NCBI GenBank assembly: GCA_026552975.1
Contig: JAPMTR010000070.1
Coordinates: 1-62,273, forward strand
Source: Candidatus Methanoperedens sp.
Lineage (GTDB): Archaea; Halobacteriota; Methanosarcinia; Methanosarcinales; Methanoperedenaceae
Reading direction: 5' to 3'
Length of the DNA: 62,273 nucleotides
Below are positions 36,391-44,588 of the stretch, piece after piece. A model generated the notes under the pieces. The model made no database searches. It was not told the DNA's origin and worked only from the letters and a program-made list of their open reading frames with translations. Numbering within the stretch: position 1 is the first letter of the stretch; each line of letters starts with the position of its first letter. Made by a program: the position numbers and the translations under genes.

Positions 36391-36654
36391 TTATAAATTT
36401 CCATAGCATTTCTGGACAAGATCGGTTATTTTACTAAGAACATAGCCACATCTTACAATAAATGGTTTGTCTGTGACAATTATTTTCAGATTTGATCTCC
36501 CATCCCATTCAAAATGGGCTTTAACGCCGCTGCCTTGCATTTCACCGCTGTTTCCAGGGGGGACATTTATTCCGGCGTCTCCAAGCTTTTTCTTCATACA
36601 TGCGAATACTTCTGGTGTAACATTATTATAATTAATGGGTTGACAGGCTGACAT
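36391..36654 (-). CDS. Hypothetical protein, unknown function
   Basis: An 87-aa soluble protein (99 aa if started at 36690), MSACQPINYNNVTPE and ending DLVQKCYGNL. Ser/Gly-rich middle (PPGNSGEMQGSG), then a beta-rich part (KAHFEWDGRSNLKIIV) and FIVRCGYVLSK. Four Cys without CxxC pairing. ATG 36654 is preceded by GTGAG-like sequence. It diverges from the CbiA/CfbB gene and converges on NfnB. Not recognised. Confidence 0.5.
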   Translation of the reverse strand: MSACQPINYNNVTPEVFACMKKKLGDAGINVPPGNSGEMQGSGVKAHFEWDGRSNLKIIVTDKPFIVRCGYVLSKITDLVQKCYGNL

Positions 36655-36711
36655 AATCTCACTTCTTTTACAACATGATTTTATATTCATTTAACTCCTT
36701 ACGTTTAAATC

Positions 36712-38061
36712 ATGTATATTTCCAGAACAAAAGCCCTCATGATCGCCGGAACAGGCAGTGGCGTTGGAAAAACCACAATCGCAATGGGACTTATGGCTGC
36801 TATATCCAGGAAGGCAAGGGTACAGCCATTCAAGGTCGGACCTGATTTCATCGACCCGACCCACCATACGCGAATTTGCGGCCGTCCATCCAGAAATCTT
36901 GATAGTTACATAATGGAGGAAAAAGGTGTTGTAGAAACATTTATCCGGGGAGCACATGGAGCTGACTTTTGCATTATTGAAGGTGTAATGGGTCTTTTTG
37001 ATGGGCTTGACGCAACCGAGATCGCAAGTTCGGCGCATATCGCCAAAATCCTGAAAGTACCTGTCATTCTTGTAATAAATGCGCAGGGTGTTTCAAGAAG
37101 CACTGCCGCCCTGGTAAAAGGTTTTATGGAATTTGACCGGGATGTCAATATCCAGGGGATCATCCTTAATAACATCGGCAGTGAAAGACATGTTAAACTT
37201 ATCCGGGATTCGCTGGAAGGCGCCGGCTTAAATATCCCTGTTATCGGAGCAGTCCCGAAAAATAAGAATTTTTCTATTCCTTCACGTCATCTTGGTCTTG
37301 AGATGGCACACGAAAATAAGAATAACTCTGAAAATATTATTGTAGAATTGGCCGATTTCATTGAAAAATATGTCGATATAGATGCAGTAAAAAGCATAGC
37401 TGGAAATTTTAATGAGCCAGAATGTAATTTTGAGACGCTTCATGAGAAATTCGTTGTAAAGATTGGCATCGCAAATGACAGCGCATTCTGTTTCTATTAC
37501 CAGGATACCTTTGACTCCTTGAAAAGATCAGGCGCAGAACTCGTTTTCTTCAGCCCTATAAAAGATAAACTGCCAGAAATTGATGGATTATATCTTGGAG
37601 GAGGATATCCTGAACTTTTTGCAAAGGAACTTGAAGCCTCAAACACCAGGCATGAGATAAAAAAAGCAGCACAGGATGGGATGCCCATCTATGGCGAATG
37701 CGGAGCTTTACTGTACCTGGGAGCCAGTCTTGAAACAGAAAGGAATTACAGGATGGCGGGCGTCCTTGGTGCAAGTTCCAGGATGACCGGGAAACTACAG
37801 GCGCTTGGTTATACGCAAGCTCATACCGTCATGGATTCCCCTTTCACAAAAAGAGGAACAATAATACAGGGGCATGAGTTCCATTATTCAACAACTGAAT
37901 GTGACCGGGATGCCCGCCTTGTATATACTTTACACAGGGGAAAAGGGATATTTGAAGGGCGGGACGGGTTGATGGAGTATAATACATTAGCCAGTTACAT
38001 GCATACACATCCTGCCTCGAATTCGTTTGATGAATTCCTGAAGCATTGCATTAAATTATAA
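36712..38061 (+). CDS. cbiA: CbiA/CfbB cobyrinate or Ni-sirohydrochlorin a,c-diamide synthase
   Basis: A 449-aa ATP-dependent amidase. The N-terminal P-loop is IAGTGSGVGKTTIAMGL; a glutamine amidotransferase domain follows with the nucleophile Cys in PIYGECGALLYLG and a C-terminal triad around QGHEFHYS and MHTHPAS. CbiA amidates cobyrinate in cobamide synthesis; the closely related CfbB amidates Ni-sirohydrochlorin in F430 synthesis. Sequence alone does not separate the two here. Both need sirohydrochlorin made from the precorrin-2 pathway at 22.5-26.3 kb. Confidence 0.88.
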   Translation: MYISRTKALMIAGTGSGVGKTTIAMGLMAAISRKARVQPFKVGPDFIDPTHHTRICGRPSRNLDSYIMEEKGVVETFIRGAHGADFCIIEGVMGLFDGLDATEIASSAHIAKILKVPVILVINAQGVSRSTAALVKGFMEFDRDVNIQGIILNNIGSERHVKLIRDSLEGAGLNIPVIGAVPKNKNFSIPSRHLGLEMAHENKNNSENIIVELADFIEKYVDIDAVKSIAGNFNEPECNFETLHEKFVVKIGIANDSAFCFYYQDTFDSLKRSGAELVFFSPIKDKLPEIDGLYLGGGYPELFAKELEASNTRHEIKKAAQDGMPIYGECGALLYLGASLETERNYRMAGVLGASSRMTGKLQALGYTQAHTVMDSPFTKRGTIIQGHEFHYSTTECDRDARLVYTLHRGKGIFEGRDGLMEYNTLASYMHTHPASNSFDEFLKHCIKL

Positions 38062-38069
38062 ATGGCTCA

Positions 38070-38666
38070 CTATTCGATCCAGTGTTCCCCTTCGCTATCA
38101 TGCACACATAAATTGCCATGGCCCCTCGGATTGAACCCATTGAACTTTTCAAACAGTGCTATCGATTCTTTTATTTCCCGGACATATCTTTCTTTGAGAA
38201 TTCCTGCCAGCTCATTGCTATCAATATCGCTTATTATTCCTCCGATCCCCATACATTCACAGACCACGAGTTTCCCATCAAGGAGGTAAAAAGGATAAGT
38301 TCTGCATATAAATGGCCTGCATTCATATATTTCACACATTTTTTCCTTCAGGAAAATGCACTCCCCATTTCTCTTCAGTCTCCATTCAAATGTATGGATA
38401 TTACCATTCTCATCCCTGTCCTGTGAAGGCATAGGGATCACGAAATCATCATGCATTAGCCCATATCTGTCACAAATTAGCTTTATCTGCGAAGGAGACA
38501 CGATTACAGTATTATCGCCAAATTCACTCATACAGCAATTGGCACATTTTCTGCATTCAAAACCTACAGTCCTGATATGGTTTGCAAGCTTTTTCGCATC
38601 AATATCGTGAGCATTTTCAAGATCTTTCTTGAGGTAAGCGATCATAGCTTCTTTTTTGTGAGACAT
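38070..38666 (-). CDS. YkgJ family cysteine-cluster protein
   Basis: A 198-aa protein with the YkgJ-type Cys pattern FECRKCANCCMSEFG, then CIFLKEKMCEIYECRPFICRTYP and CECMGIGG, which bind a metal or Fe-S cluster. The start is uncertain; ATG 38666 (MSHKKEAMIAYL) is chosen over 38678 and 38714. The N-terminus is helical and basic. It converges on the CbiA/CfbB gene by an 8-bp gap. Role unknown. Confidence 0.75.
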   Translation of the reverse strand: MSHKKEAMIAYLKKDLENAHDIDAKKLANHIRTVGFECRKCANCCMSEFGDNTVIVSPSQIKLICDRYGLMHDDFVIPMPSQDRDENGNIHTFEWRLKRNGECIFLKEKMCEIYECRPFICRTYPFYLLDGKLVVCECMGIGGIISDIDSNELAGILKERYVREIKESIALFEKFNGFNPRGHGNLCVHDSEGEHWIE

Positions 38667-38885
38667 TTTTAAGGTCATGAGTTTAGAACTTAAATTCAGA
38701 AAGATGGATCCCAAATAGAATAATTAGAAAAGGTAGAGGATTTCAAGAGTTCTTGGATAGATTTGGATAGGATAGGAAGTGAATCTTGATGATTGTTATT
38801 TATCCTCTACGCAATCAATAATTGACCTGTCCTTTAATAGTATTTTTCCAGAATTATACCCAAATTATATCCAAAAGTATCTATT

Positions 38886-40037
38886 TCAGCTCTTTTTCTC
38901 TGAAATATCGCGAATATCGATCACAGCGATTATCCCTTCATCAGTTTCCAGTGGGCTCATATTGATCTCCACCGGGAATTCACTACCATCCCTTCGTCTT
39001 GCAACCGAGCTTAGATGAAGCGCCATGATTTTTGTTGTTGGATCGGCAAAATAACTCTTGCAGTATGCAATATGTTTTCCTCTGTATCGCATTGGTATCA
39101 GGATATCATAAGAGCCACCCAACAATTCGAGTCTGCTATATCCAAATAGTCTTTCGGTTTTCGAATTGATAAGAAGGATATGAGCATTCTGGTCGATGGC
39201 AATGATGGCATCTGGAGTCCCATCAATTAACATCTGGAAGTTCTTCTGTGCTCTTTTGCGATGAGTAATATCAATGACCATGCCTTCAAGACCAACTACC
39301 ATGCCCTTCGTATCCCTTAAGGCATGAGCATTTATTGAAACCCAGATCTTACTTTCATCCTTTCTAAATATCTGGGCTTCAAAATCGGAAACTTTGCCAT
39401 CTGCCTGTATCAATCTAAAAAGATGGAGGCGCCTTCCCGGATCTGCATATAATTTGCGGGTATCTGTCACAGTCGCAATAAGTTCCTCTGCTGATGAATA
39501 GCCCAGAAGTTCCACACAAGCAGGATTTGCTGAAAGAAAACGTCCATTTTTCGTTGTCTGGAAAATCCCTTCAGCGGCATTTTCAAAAATGCCCCGGTAT
39601 TTTGCTTCACTTATCTTTATTGCCTCTTCCATCTTCTTGTGTTCCGTGATGTCACGGACAATGCTTAAAACATTAATGCCGTCTGGTGTTTCGATATAAC
39701 CAAGGGCTATATCAACTGGAAATTCAGAACCATCCTTTCTCAATGCATAAAGCTCAAGGTCAGCTCCCATGAGGCGTATCCTGGGATGTTGCATGAACTC
39801 TTTCATTTTTAAATTGTGCTTTTCCCTGAAGCTCTCAGGTATGATGAGATCGACGGGTTTTCCGATCAGCTCTTGCGCGGTATATCCGAAGATTTTCTCA
39901 GCCTGGGCATTGGCGTTTAATATGATACCTTTATTATTTACAACAATTATCGCATCAGGAGCAAAATCAAAAAGACTCTTGAACAATGTATTAACTTCTG
40001 GCAAATTAGAACCGGTATTTTTTTTGATATCATTCAT
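38886..40037 (-). CDS. Protein with three PAS domains and no output domain
   Basis: A 383-aa soluble sensor. PAS 1 spans about residues 14-125 (PDAIIVVNNKGIILNANAQA), PAS 2 about 130-250 (FENAAEGIFQTTKNGRF), PAS 3 about 260-383 (GTPDAIIAIDQNAHILLINS). PAC-like ends (LSIVRDITEHKKMEE, IDITHRKRAQ, DIRDISEKKS) follow each. No histidine kinase, GGDEF, effector or HTH domain follows; the protein ends right after the third PAC. It must act through another protein or be a fragment of a split kinase. ATG 40037 is chosen over 40052. Confidence 0.85.
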   Translation of the reverse strand: MNDIKKNTGSNLPEVNTLFKSLFDFAPDAIIVVNNKGIILNANAQAEKIFGYTAQELIGKPVDLIIPESFREKHNLKMKEFMQHPRIRLMGADLELYALRKDGSEFPVDIALGYIETPDGINVLSIVRDITEHKKMEEAIKISEAKYRGIFENAAEGIFQTTKNGRFLSANPACVELLGYSSAEELIATVTDTRKLYADPGRRLHLFRLIQADGKVSDFEAQIFRKDESKIWVSINAHALRDTKGMVVGLEGMVIDITHRKRAQKNFQMLIDGTPDAIIAIDQNAHILLINSKTERLFGYSRLELLGGSYDILIPMRYRGKHIAYCKSYFADPTTKIMALHLSSVARRRDGSEFPVEINMSPLETDEGIIAVIDIRDISEKKS

Positions 40038-40143
40038 GCTAAGCTCCCACAAATATATTGTTTCACCATATCATCATATTAATCCATAGAACGAACAAAT
40101 GTTTTTTAATATAACAATTTTAAAGAATAAGAAACTATGTTTA

Positions 40144-40320
40144 TCAATCAACCTTGAAAAAAATCGGCATGATCCCGATCATTCCTCCAAGTCCAAAAAG
40201 AAAAAGGGCTAAATAATAATTGCCCTTTGAAACATTATCGATGCAAAGGGCTAACAGGATGAGTCCTGTGAATTTTGAAACCGCATCTATCTTTTCGTAT
40301 TTCGATCTTGAAAATCTCAT
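40144..40320 (-). CDS. Small membrane subunit of the Rieske/cytochrome b operon
   Basis: A 58-aa protein starting MRFSRSKYEKIDAVSK, with two hydrophobic helices (FTGLILLALCI and LALFLFGLGGMIGIMPIFF). Its ATG overlaps the stop of the cytochrome b C-terminal gene by 1 nt, so it is the last gene of the operon. It could be an accessory subunit of the complex. A longer ORF of 139 aa in this frame is an artefact of reading through the neighbour. Confidence 0.55.
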   Translation of the reverse strand: MRFSRSKYEKIDAVSKFTGLILLALCIDNVSKGNYYLALFLFGLGGMIGIMPIFFKVD

Positions 40321-40778
40321 CAATGGTGGACTATGCTGAAGTATGTGAAATAGAGTATCCCAAGAAGCGCTATTACCCCAAGAGCCACTGCGACCTTTCT
40401 TTTCCTGATATCGATCGAAGGGTTTCGGTCTATGAATGGAACCATGAAGAGAAGGCCGTACCACAATACCATGGGTAACGTAACCCCTATCATTTTTGCA
40501 TCTATCGGTCCTATATCCCATGTCCAGAATTTGAGGAAACCAAAGACATACAGGAAATACCATTCAGGATATATAGGCGTGGGTGTATCGAAAGGGTCAG
40601 CCGGTTTTAGAAGGCCTGCCGGATAAATTGATGCCATCAATATGAGACTTCCTGCTATGAAACACATAACAACAACTTCACGTAGCAGGAAATGCGGAAA
40701 GAAGGGAAGACCGGTTATCCTGACAGGTTCCCTGTCTTTTTTCTCTCCTTTCTTTTTTTCTGTTTCTGTCAATGACAT
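40320..40778 (-). CDS. Cytochrome b C-terminal domain (subunit IV-like)
   Basis: A 152-aa membrane protein corresponding to the PetD/cytochrome b C-terminal half. It has the Qo-site motif PEWYFLYVFGFLKF, preceded by TPTPIY, and three predicted membrane spans. The charged N-terminus (MSLTETEKKKGEKKDREP) is cytoplasmic. GGGAGG precedes ATG 40778 and only 1 bp separates it from the b-haem half, so together they make a split cytochrome b as in b6f complexes. Confidence 0.9.
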   Translation of the reverse strand: MSLTETEKKKGEKKDREPVRITGLPFFPHFLLREVVVMCFIAGSLILMASIYPAGLLKPADPFDTPTPIYPEWYFLYVFGFLKFWTWDIGPIDAKMIGVTLPMVLWYGLLFMVPFIDRNPSIDIRKRKVAVALGVIALLGILYFTYFSIVHH

Positions 40779-40779
40779 A

Positions 40780-41442
40780 TTATAACCTCCCTGAGATGCC
40801 CTGTATCCTTACCATTGCAAAATGCAATACCAGGAGAATTGCAGTTGTTAAAGGAAGGACCATTACATGGATGGCAAAGAAACGCGTCATAGTCTCTGCG
40901 CCAATGTCAGTTCCACCCACCAGGAGCAAGGAAATATATTGACCCATAATTGGAATTGAACCTGCAATTCCTGTTCCTATTTTTGTCGCCCAGAAAGCAA
41001 GCTGGTCCCAGGGCAGCAGATATCCCGAGAAACCAAAAGTTGTAGTGATCAACAACAATGTTACGCCAACCACCCAATTCAGTTCACGCGGTTTCTTATA
41101 GGCGCCCATAAAGTAGATCCTCATCATATGAAGCATTACTGCGGCTATCATCATATTTGCCGCCCAGTGATGGATGCTTCGTATCAGGCTTCCCATTGGC
41201 ACCACGGTCATGATGTGTTCCACGCTCTTATAAGCTTCAAGCGGAGTGGGTTTATAGTACATGGCAAGGAAGATCCCTGTCCCGACCAGGATAAGGAAAC
41301 ACAAAAACGCAGTTCCTCCAAGACAATATAATGGATTTGTTACCGCGTAGTCTGGCGCAGGATGCTTCACTATTGATGTTAATAGATCCTTTATTTTGAA
41401 CCTGCTATATATCCATTCGTTGATATTATCTAATAAAGACAT
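40780..41442 (-). CDS. Cytochrome b N-terminal domain (b6-type)
   Basis: A 220-aa diheme cytochrome b. The first His pair region is RSIHHWAANMMIAAVMLHMMR and the second HVMVLPLTTAILLVLHF, with the Qo-site sequence PWDQLAFWATKIGTGI. There are four predicted spans. It should oxidise menaquinol or methanophenazine at the membrane and pass electrons to the Rieske protein. GAGGTAAT precedes its ATG. Gene order Rieske-b6-subunit IV is standard. Confidence 0.94.
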   Translation of the reverse strand: MSLLDNINEWIYSRFKIKDLLTSIVKHPAPDYAVTNPLYCLGGTAFLCFLILVGTGIFLAMYYKPTPLEAYKSVEHIMTVVPMGSLIRSIHHWAANMMIAAVMLHMMRIYFMGAYKKPRELNWVVGVTLLLITTTFGFSGYLLPWDQLAFWATKIGTGIAGSIPIMGQYISLLLVGGTDIGAETMTRFFAIHVMVLPLTTAILLVLHFAMVRIQGISGRL

Positions 41443-41448
41443 ATTACC

Positions 41449-41943
41449 TCACGCTGCTCCTGCATAGAATGAAATGGTATTTACGTAATTCGGGTCTTTC
41501 CATTTAAGGGCGAACACCTCTCCATCCTTAACTACTACATCTATAGCCGGCAAAGGAGATGGTGGTGGTCCCGATAATACCGCGCCTGTATTGGGGTCGA
41601 ACTTGCCAAGGTGGCAAGGACAGAAAAGGATATTCTCATCCTGTTTCCAGTAAGCGATACAGCCCAGGTGTGTGCAAACAGACCCGAATGCCCTGAAACC
41701 CGCAGGCATATGGATCAGGACAGCCGCTTTTCCATTGAACATGAATTTCTTTACACTTCCAGATGGCACTTCATCAGCATTTGCAATTTTTATTTCAGTG
41801 CTCTCTCCCTTTGCAGCAGTCGCAGGCCAGAGATATTTCAATATAGATGCTATTGTTCCTCCTGCAAAGAACAATGCAACCAATCCCATAAGAATTTCAG
41901 TAAGTTTCCTTCTTGTAATAGTAAGTGTGATCTTATCTTCCAT
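41449..41943 (-). CDS. Rieske iron-sulfur protein
   Basis: A 164-aa Rieske protein with an N-terminal membrane anchor (ILMGLVALFFAGGTIASIL) and the [2Fe-2S] ligands in CTHLGC and CPCHLGKFD, followed by the GPPPSPLP hinge. The start is ATG 41943, 8 nt after GGAG, just beyond the stop of the upstream gene. Together with the split cytochrome b it forms the core of a bc1/b6f-like complex on the outer face of the cell membrane. Confidence 0.95.
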   Translation of the reverse strand: MEDKITLTITRRKLTEILMGLVALFFAGGTIASILKYLWPATAAKGESTEIKIANADEVPSGSVKKFMFNGKAAVLIHMPAGFRAFGSVCTHLGCIAYWKQDENILFCPCHLGKFDPNTGAVLSGPPPSPLPAIDVVVKDGEVFALKWKDPNYVNTISFYAGAA

Positions 41944-41948
41944 AGATA

Positions 41949-42224
41949 TCACTCCAATGTCGTAACGTATTCGTCGCGCAGCAATCCTTTAACGTAAAGG
42001 TAGATTATCGCTCCCAGGTCAAAGAGGAGATATGCAAGCAATGTTCCAACTTCTTCAATGAATGATCTTGTCGCAGCCATTTCAGCATCGCTTGAAAGGA
42101 TCTTCCAGAAAATACTACCGGTTATCACTGTTGCCAGAAGTGTTAATAAAATTACCAGCGCAAATGCAACATTTGACCACATTCCTGTTTTTTCGGGCCC
42201 ATATTCGATTTTTTCTATATGCAT
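41949..42224 (-). CDS. Small two-span membrane protein of the Rieske operon
   Basis: A 91-aa protein with two membrane helices (VAFALVILLTLLATVITGSIF and LAYLLFDLGAIIYLYVKGLL) and a cytoplasmic-looking C-terminus. It contains no haem or Fe-S motif. Its location between the monohaem cytochrome and the Rieske gene in an operon with short gaps suggests it is a structural subunit. Not recognised by family. Confidence 0.6.
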   Translation of the reverse strand: MHIEKIEYGPEKTGMWSNVAFALVILLTLLATVITGSIFWKILSSDAEMAATRSFIEEVGTLLAYLLFDLGAIIYLYVKGLLRDEYVTTLE

Positions 42225-42233
42225 AAGATCATC

Positions 42234-42581
42234 TCACAACCGTATTAAATAAACAACCAAAAGCATGAGGAGTAAAATAGAGAATGCTCTCATTCCAACA
42301 TCCCAGGTAGTCATGTGAACTCCGATCTCGATCTCCTTTATCGGCTCCGGGGTCGGTGTCGCCTTTGGCGCCGGGACATAGCCTTCGGCAGAATGATTGT
42401 GGGTCACATAATAGACGCCGATTTCATTGAGCTGCGGCGGTCCATCCCTTGTGTGGCAAAATGGGCAATTCCTGCTTTCTTTAACAGCATATTCAGGTCT
42501 TGCAAAAGCCAGAGATGGCGTGAATAATAAGAAAACTAATGCAATCAGAATTATGATCTTATTAAATCGTCGTTTATTCAT
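42234..42581 (-). CDS. Membrane-anchored monohaem cytochrome c
   Basis: A 115-aa exported protein with signal (IIILIALVFLLFTPSLAFA), one CxxCH site (CPFCHTRDGPPQLNEIG) and a C-terminal membrane span. A Pro-rich stalk (PAPKATPTPEP) separates them. It can carry electrons from the Rieske protein to the multihaem cytochromes encoded upstream. The axial second ligand could be a His in YVTHNHSAEG. Operon gap to the next gene is 9 bp. Confidence 0.85.
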   Translation of the reverse strand: MNKRRFNKIIILIALVFLLFTPSLAFARPEYAVKESRNCPFCHTRDGPPQLNEIGVYYVTHNHSAEGYVPAPKATPTPEPIKEIEIGVHMTTWDVGMRAFSILLLMLLVVYLIRL

Positions 42582-42597
42582 AATAATTACACCTCTT

Positions 42598-43527
42598 TCA
42601 TTTTCGTCTTACCAGTAGATAGATGGAGCTCATTCCGATCAGTGATGATATTATTCCGAATCCCGGTGTTTTTGGCTTTTCAGGCGGGAAACCAGAGTCC
42701 TCCTGCGAGGTCCGTGCATAATTTATACCTTCGTCAGTCACATTCTGGAAATGCGGAAGGTTGAAGCTATGCCACTGGATTGGAAGATTGTCCTGTATGG
42801 ATATTGCAGCATCAAGATGTTTCTGGGCAGCTGTGATATCTTTTCCCTGTTGTTTTGCCCGTTGTATGGCTGATCTGGCTTTGAAGATCTCCGATTTCAA
42901 TGCCTGTGCATTTTCAATGGCCTTTGAAGCTTTTTCAGGAATATCCGGGGCGATCTCCAATTCAATATTATGACAACTGCTGCAAAGATCCTTAAAATCA
43001 GTGCTATTCAATACCTTAAATTCATGAGGGCTGTGACATGTATCGCACGTTGGGGCCTGTTTAAGATCTTTTAATCTTTGATAATGTAAGGACTCTTTAA
43101 ACTGATTATATTCCTCCGTATGACATTTTCCGCAGGTCTCCGGTACATTCCTGTAGAACACCGAACCATTAGGATCTGATGATCGCAAAACTCCTATATG
43201 AGCAGACTCTTTCACATCAGAAGAAGGATCCCCCCCATGACAATTATTGCATGTTACCTGGAACAGGGCATGTTTGGATCTTGTCCATTGTTCATAGTTG
43301 CTTTTTGCAAATTTATCTAATGTAGTCGCATGGCATTCAAGAGAACATGCTACATCTCTTTCGAGATGTTTTATTCTTACTTCATTCAGTTGTTTTTCTT
43401 TTTCATTGAATGCAGTAAGTTTTTCATGACAATCAAGGCAGGAGTTATCTGAAGCCAGGGATGGAGCACCAAAAAGTGTTAATATACAAATAAAACATAC
43501 AAATGTGAACATTTCTCTTTTTTTCAT
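42598..43527 (-). CDS. PGF-anchored multihaem cytochrome c (six sites)
   Basis: A 309-aa exported protein with signal peptide (FVCFICILTLFGAPSLA). Haem sites are CLDCH, CNNCH, CGKCH, CDTCH and CSSCH plus an unusual CSLECH with three residues between the Cys. A helical segment without haem follows, and the C-terminus PGFGIISSLIGMSSIYLLVRRK-like tail fits a PGF-CTERM surface anchor. It is a paralogue of the neighbouring gene at 43571, sharing HALFxVTCxxCHGGDP, the LHYxxL segment and the C-terminal half. Likely carries electrons across the outer surface. Confidence 0.88.
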   Translation of the reverse strand: MKKREMFTFVCFICILTLFGAPSLASDNSCLDCHEKLTAFNEKEKQLNEVRIKHLERDVACSLECHATTLDKFAKSNYEQWTRSKHALFQVTCNNCHGGDPSSDVKESAHIGVLRSSDPNGSVFYRNVPETCGKCHTEEYNQFKESLHYQRLKDLKQAPTCDTCHSPHEFKVLNSTDFKDLCSSCHNIELEIAPDIPEKASKAIENAQALKSEIFKARSAIQRAKQQGKDITAAQKHLDAAISIQDNLPIQWHSFNLPHFQNVTDEGINYARTSQEDSGFPPEKPKTPGFGIISSLIGMSSIYLLVRRK

Positions 43528-43570
43528 TTGATCACCTTGTTTAAATCATTGACTTTTTGATAATGATCCT

Positions 43571-44431
43571 TCAGTGCCTCTTTATAAAATATATTATGAT
43601 CATGACAGACATTAATGTGAATATCCCAAATCCTGGCGATTTTGCAGGTGGGGTTTGTGTGGCAGTTGCTCCAGCCAATAATTTTTCTGCATTCTTTGCA
43701 TTTTCGATACCTTTTTGCACTTCAGTGTCAAAGTAAGTAAGGTTAAACCTGTGCCAGACCGAAGGAGCACTTTTCAAGATAGTCCTTGCTTCCTCAAGAT
43801 CGATCTCAGCTGATCTTACATCTTTCCCATTTTCTTTTGCAGATATAACCGCTCCTCTGGCGATTGAAATTTCAAACTGCAATTCTTTTAATGATTCAAG
43901 CGCTTTCTTGGCTTTCCCGGGTACTGATGGATTGATGCCTGTATCAATATTATGGCAACTAATACAGAAATCCATTAATTCTGAAGATGTCAGGACGCGT
44001 ACAGTATGTTTCTGGTGGCATGTGATGCAAGCAGGGGCAGGTCCGGACTGGCCGGATTCTAATTTCTTGTAATGCTGTGAACCCTTGAACTCATTAAGTT
44101 CAGGTTCATGGCATTTGCCGCACATTGCTGGAGTATTTTCATTTAAAATAGCTTCCTTTGAAATATTCTTATGTGCGTCCTCCTTTGAAACCATTAATGG
44201 GTCTCCACCATGGCACTTTTCACATGTTACCTCAAATAGCGCATGTGTGGATATTGCCCACTTTCCATATGTGTTCGATATACCATCTTCGGCAGGCATT
44301 TTTCGATGGCAGTCCGCGCATGAGTTATTCGGCATATCCGGAGCTTTTGCTTCAACGGGTTGCATCGCCTGAAATATCAAAAATACAAAAGCTATTCCTA
44401 TAATAATTTTTGAAACGTTTTTATTTATCAT
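43571..44431 (-). CDS. PGF-anchored multihaem cytochrome c (five sites)
   Basis: A 286-aa exported protein starting at ATG 44431 (MINKNVSKIIIGIAF), six bases after GGAG; upstream in-frame Mets add a non-signal extension. Five CxxCH sites are CADCH, CEKCH, CGKCH, CITCH and CISCH. It has the same layout as the protein at 42598, with the tail PGFGIFTLMSVMIII ending KRH, a PGF-CTERM-like anchor. It is the first gene of the Rieske operon, so its promoter is in the AT-rich spacer 44432-44588. Confidence 0.88.
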   Translation of the reverse strand: MINKNVSKIIIGIAFVFLIFQAMQPVEAKAPDMPNNSCADCHRKMPAEDGISNTYGKWAISTHALFEVTCEKCHGGDPLMVSKEDAHKNISKEAILNENTPAMCGKCHEPELNEFKGSQHYKKLESGQSGPAPACITCHQKHTVRVLTSSELMDFCISCHNIDTGINPSVPGKAKKALESLKELQFEISIARGAVISAKENGKDVRSAEIDLEEARTILKSAPSVWHRFNLTYFDTEVQKGIENAKNAEKLLAGATATQTPPAKSPGFGIFTLMSVMIIIYFIKRH

Positions 44432-44588
44432 ATAATACTCCATCATATACATCACCATCATTAGTTAAATTATTAATAATGATATTTACACTCACTTTTA
44501 TTTGTAAATATTTAAACTTATCCCAGAAAAAGATATAAACACATATATTATAATTATATTATTATATTATATTATGTGATACTATTTT

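Noticed and set aside
40321-40563. N-terminal extension of the 40144 ORF to 40563
   Set aside because: It reads through the coding strand of cytochrome b in another frame; the real protein starts at ATG 40320 with membrane helices.
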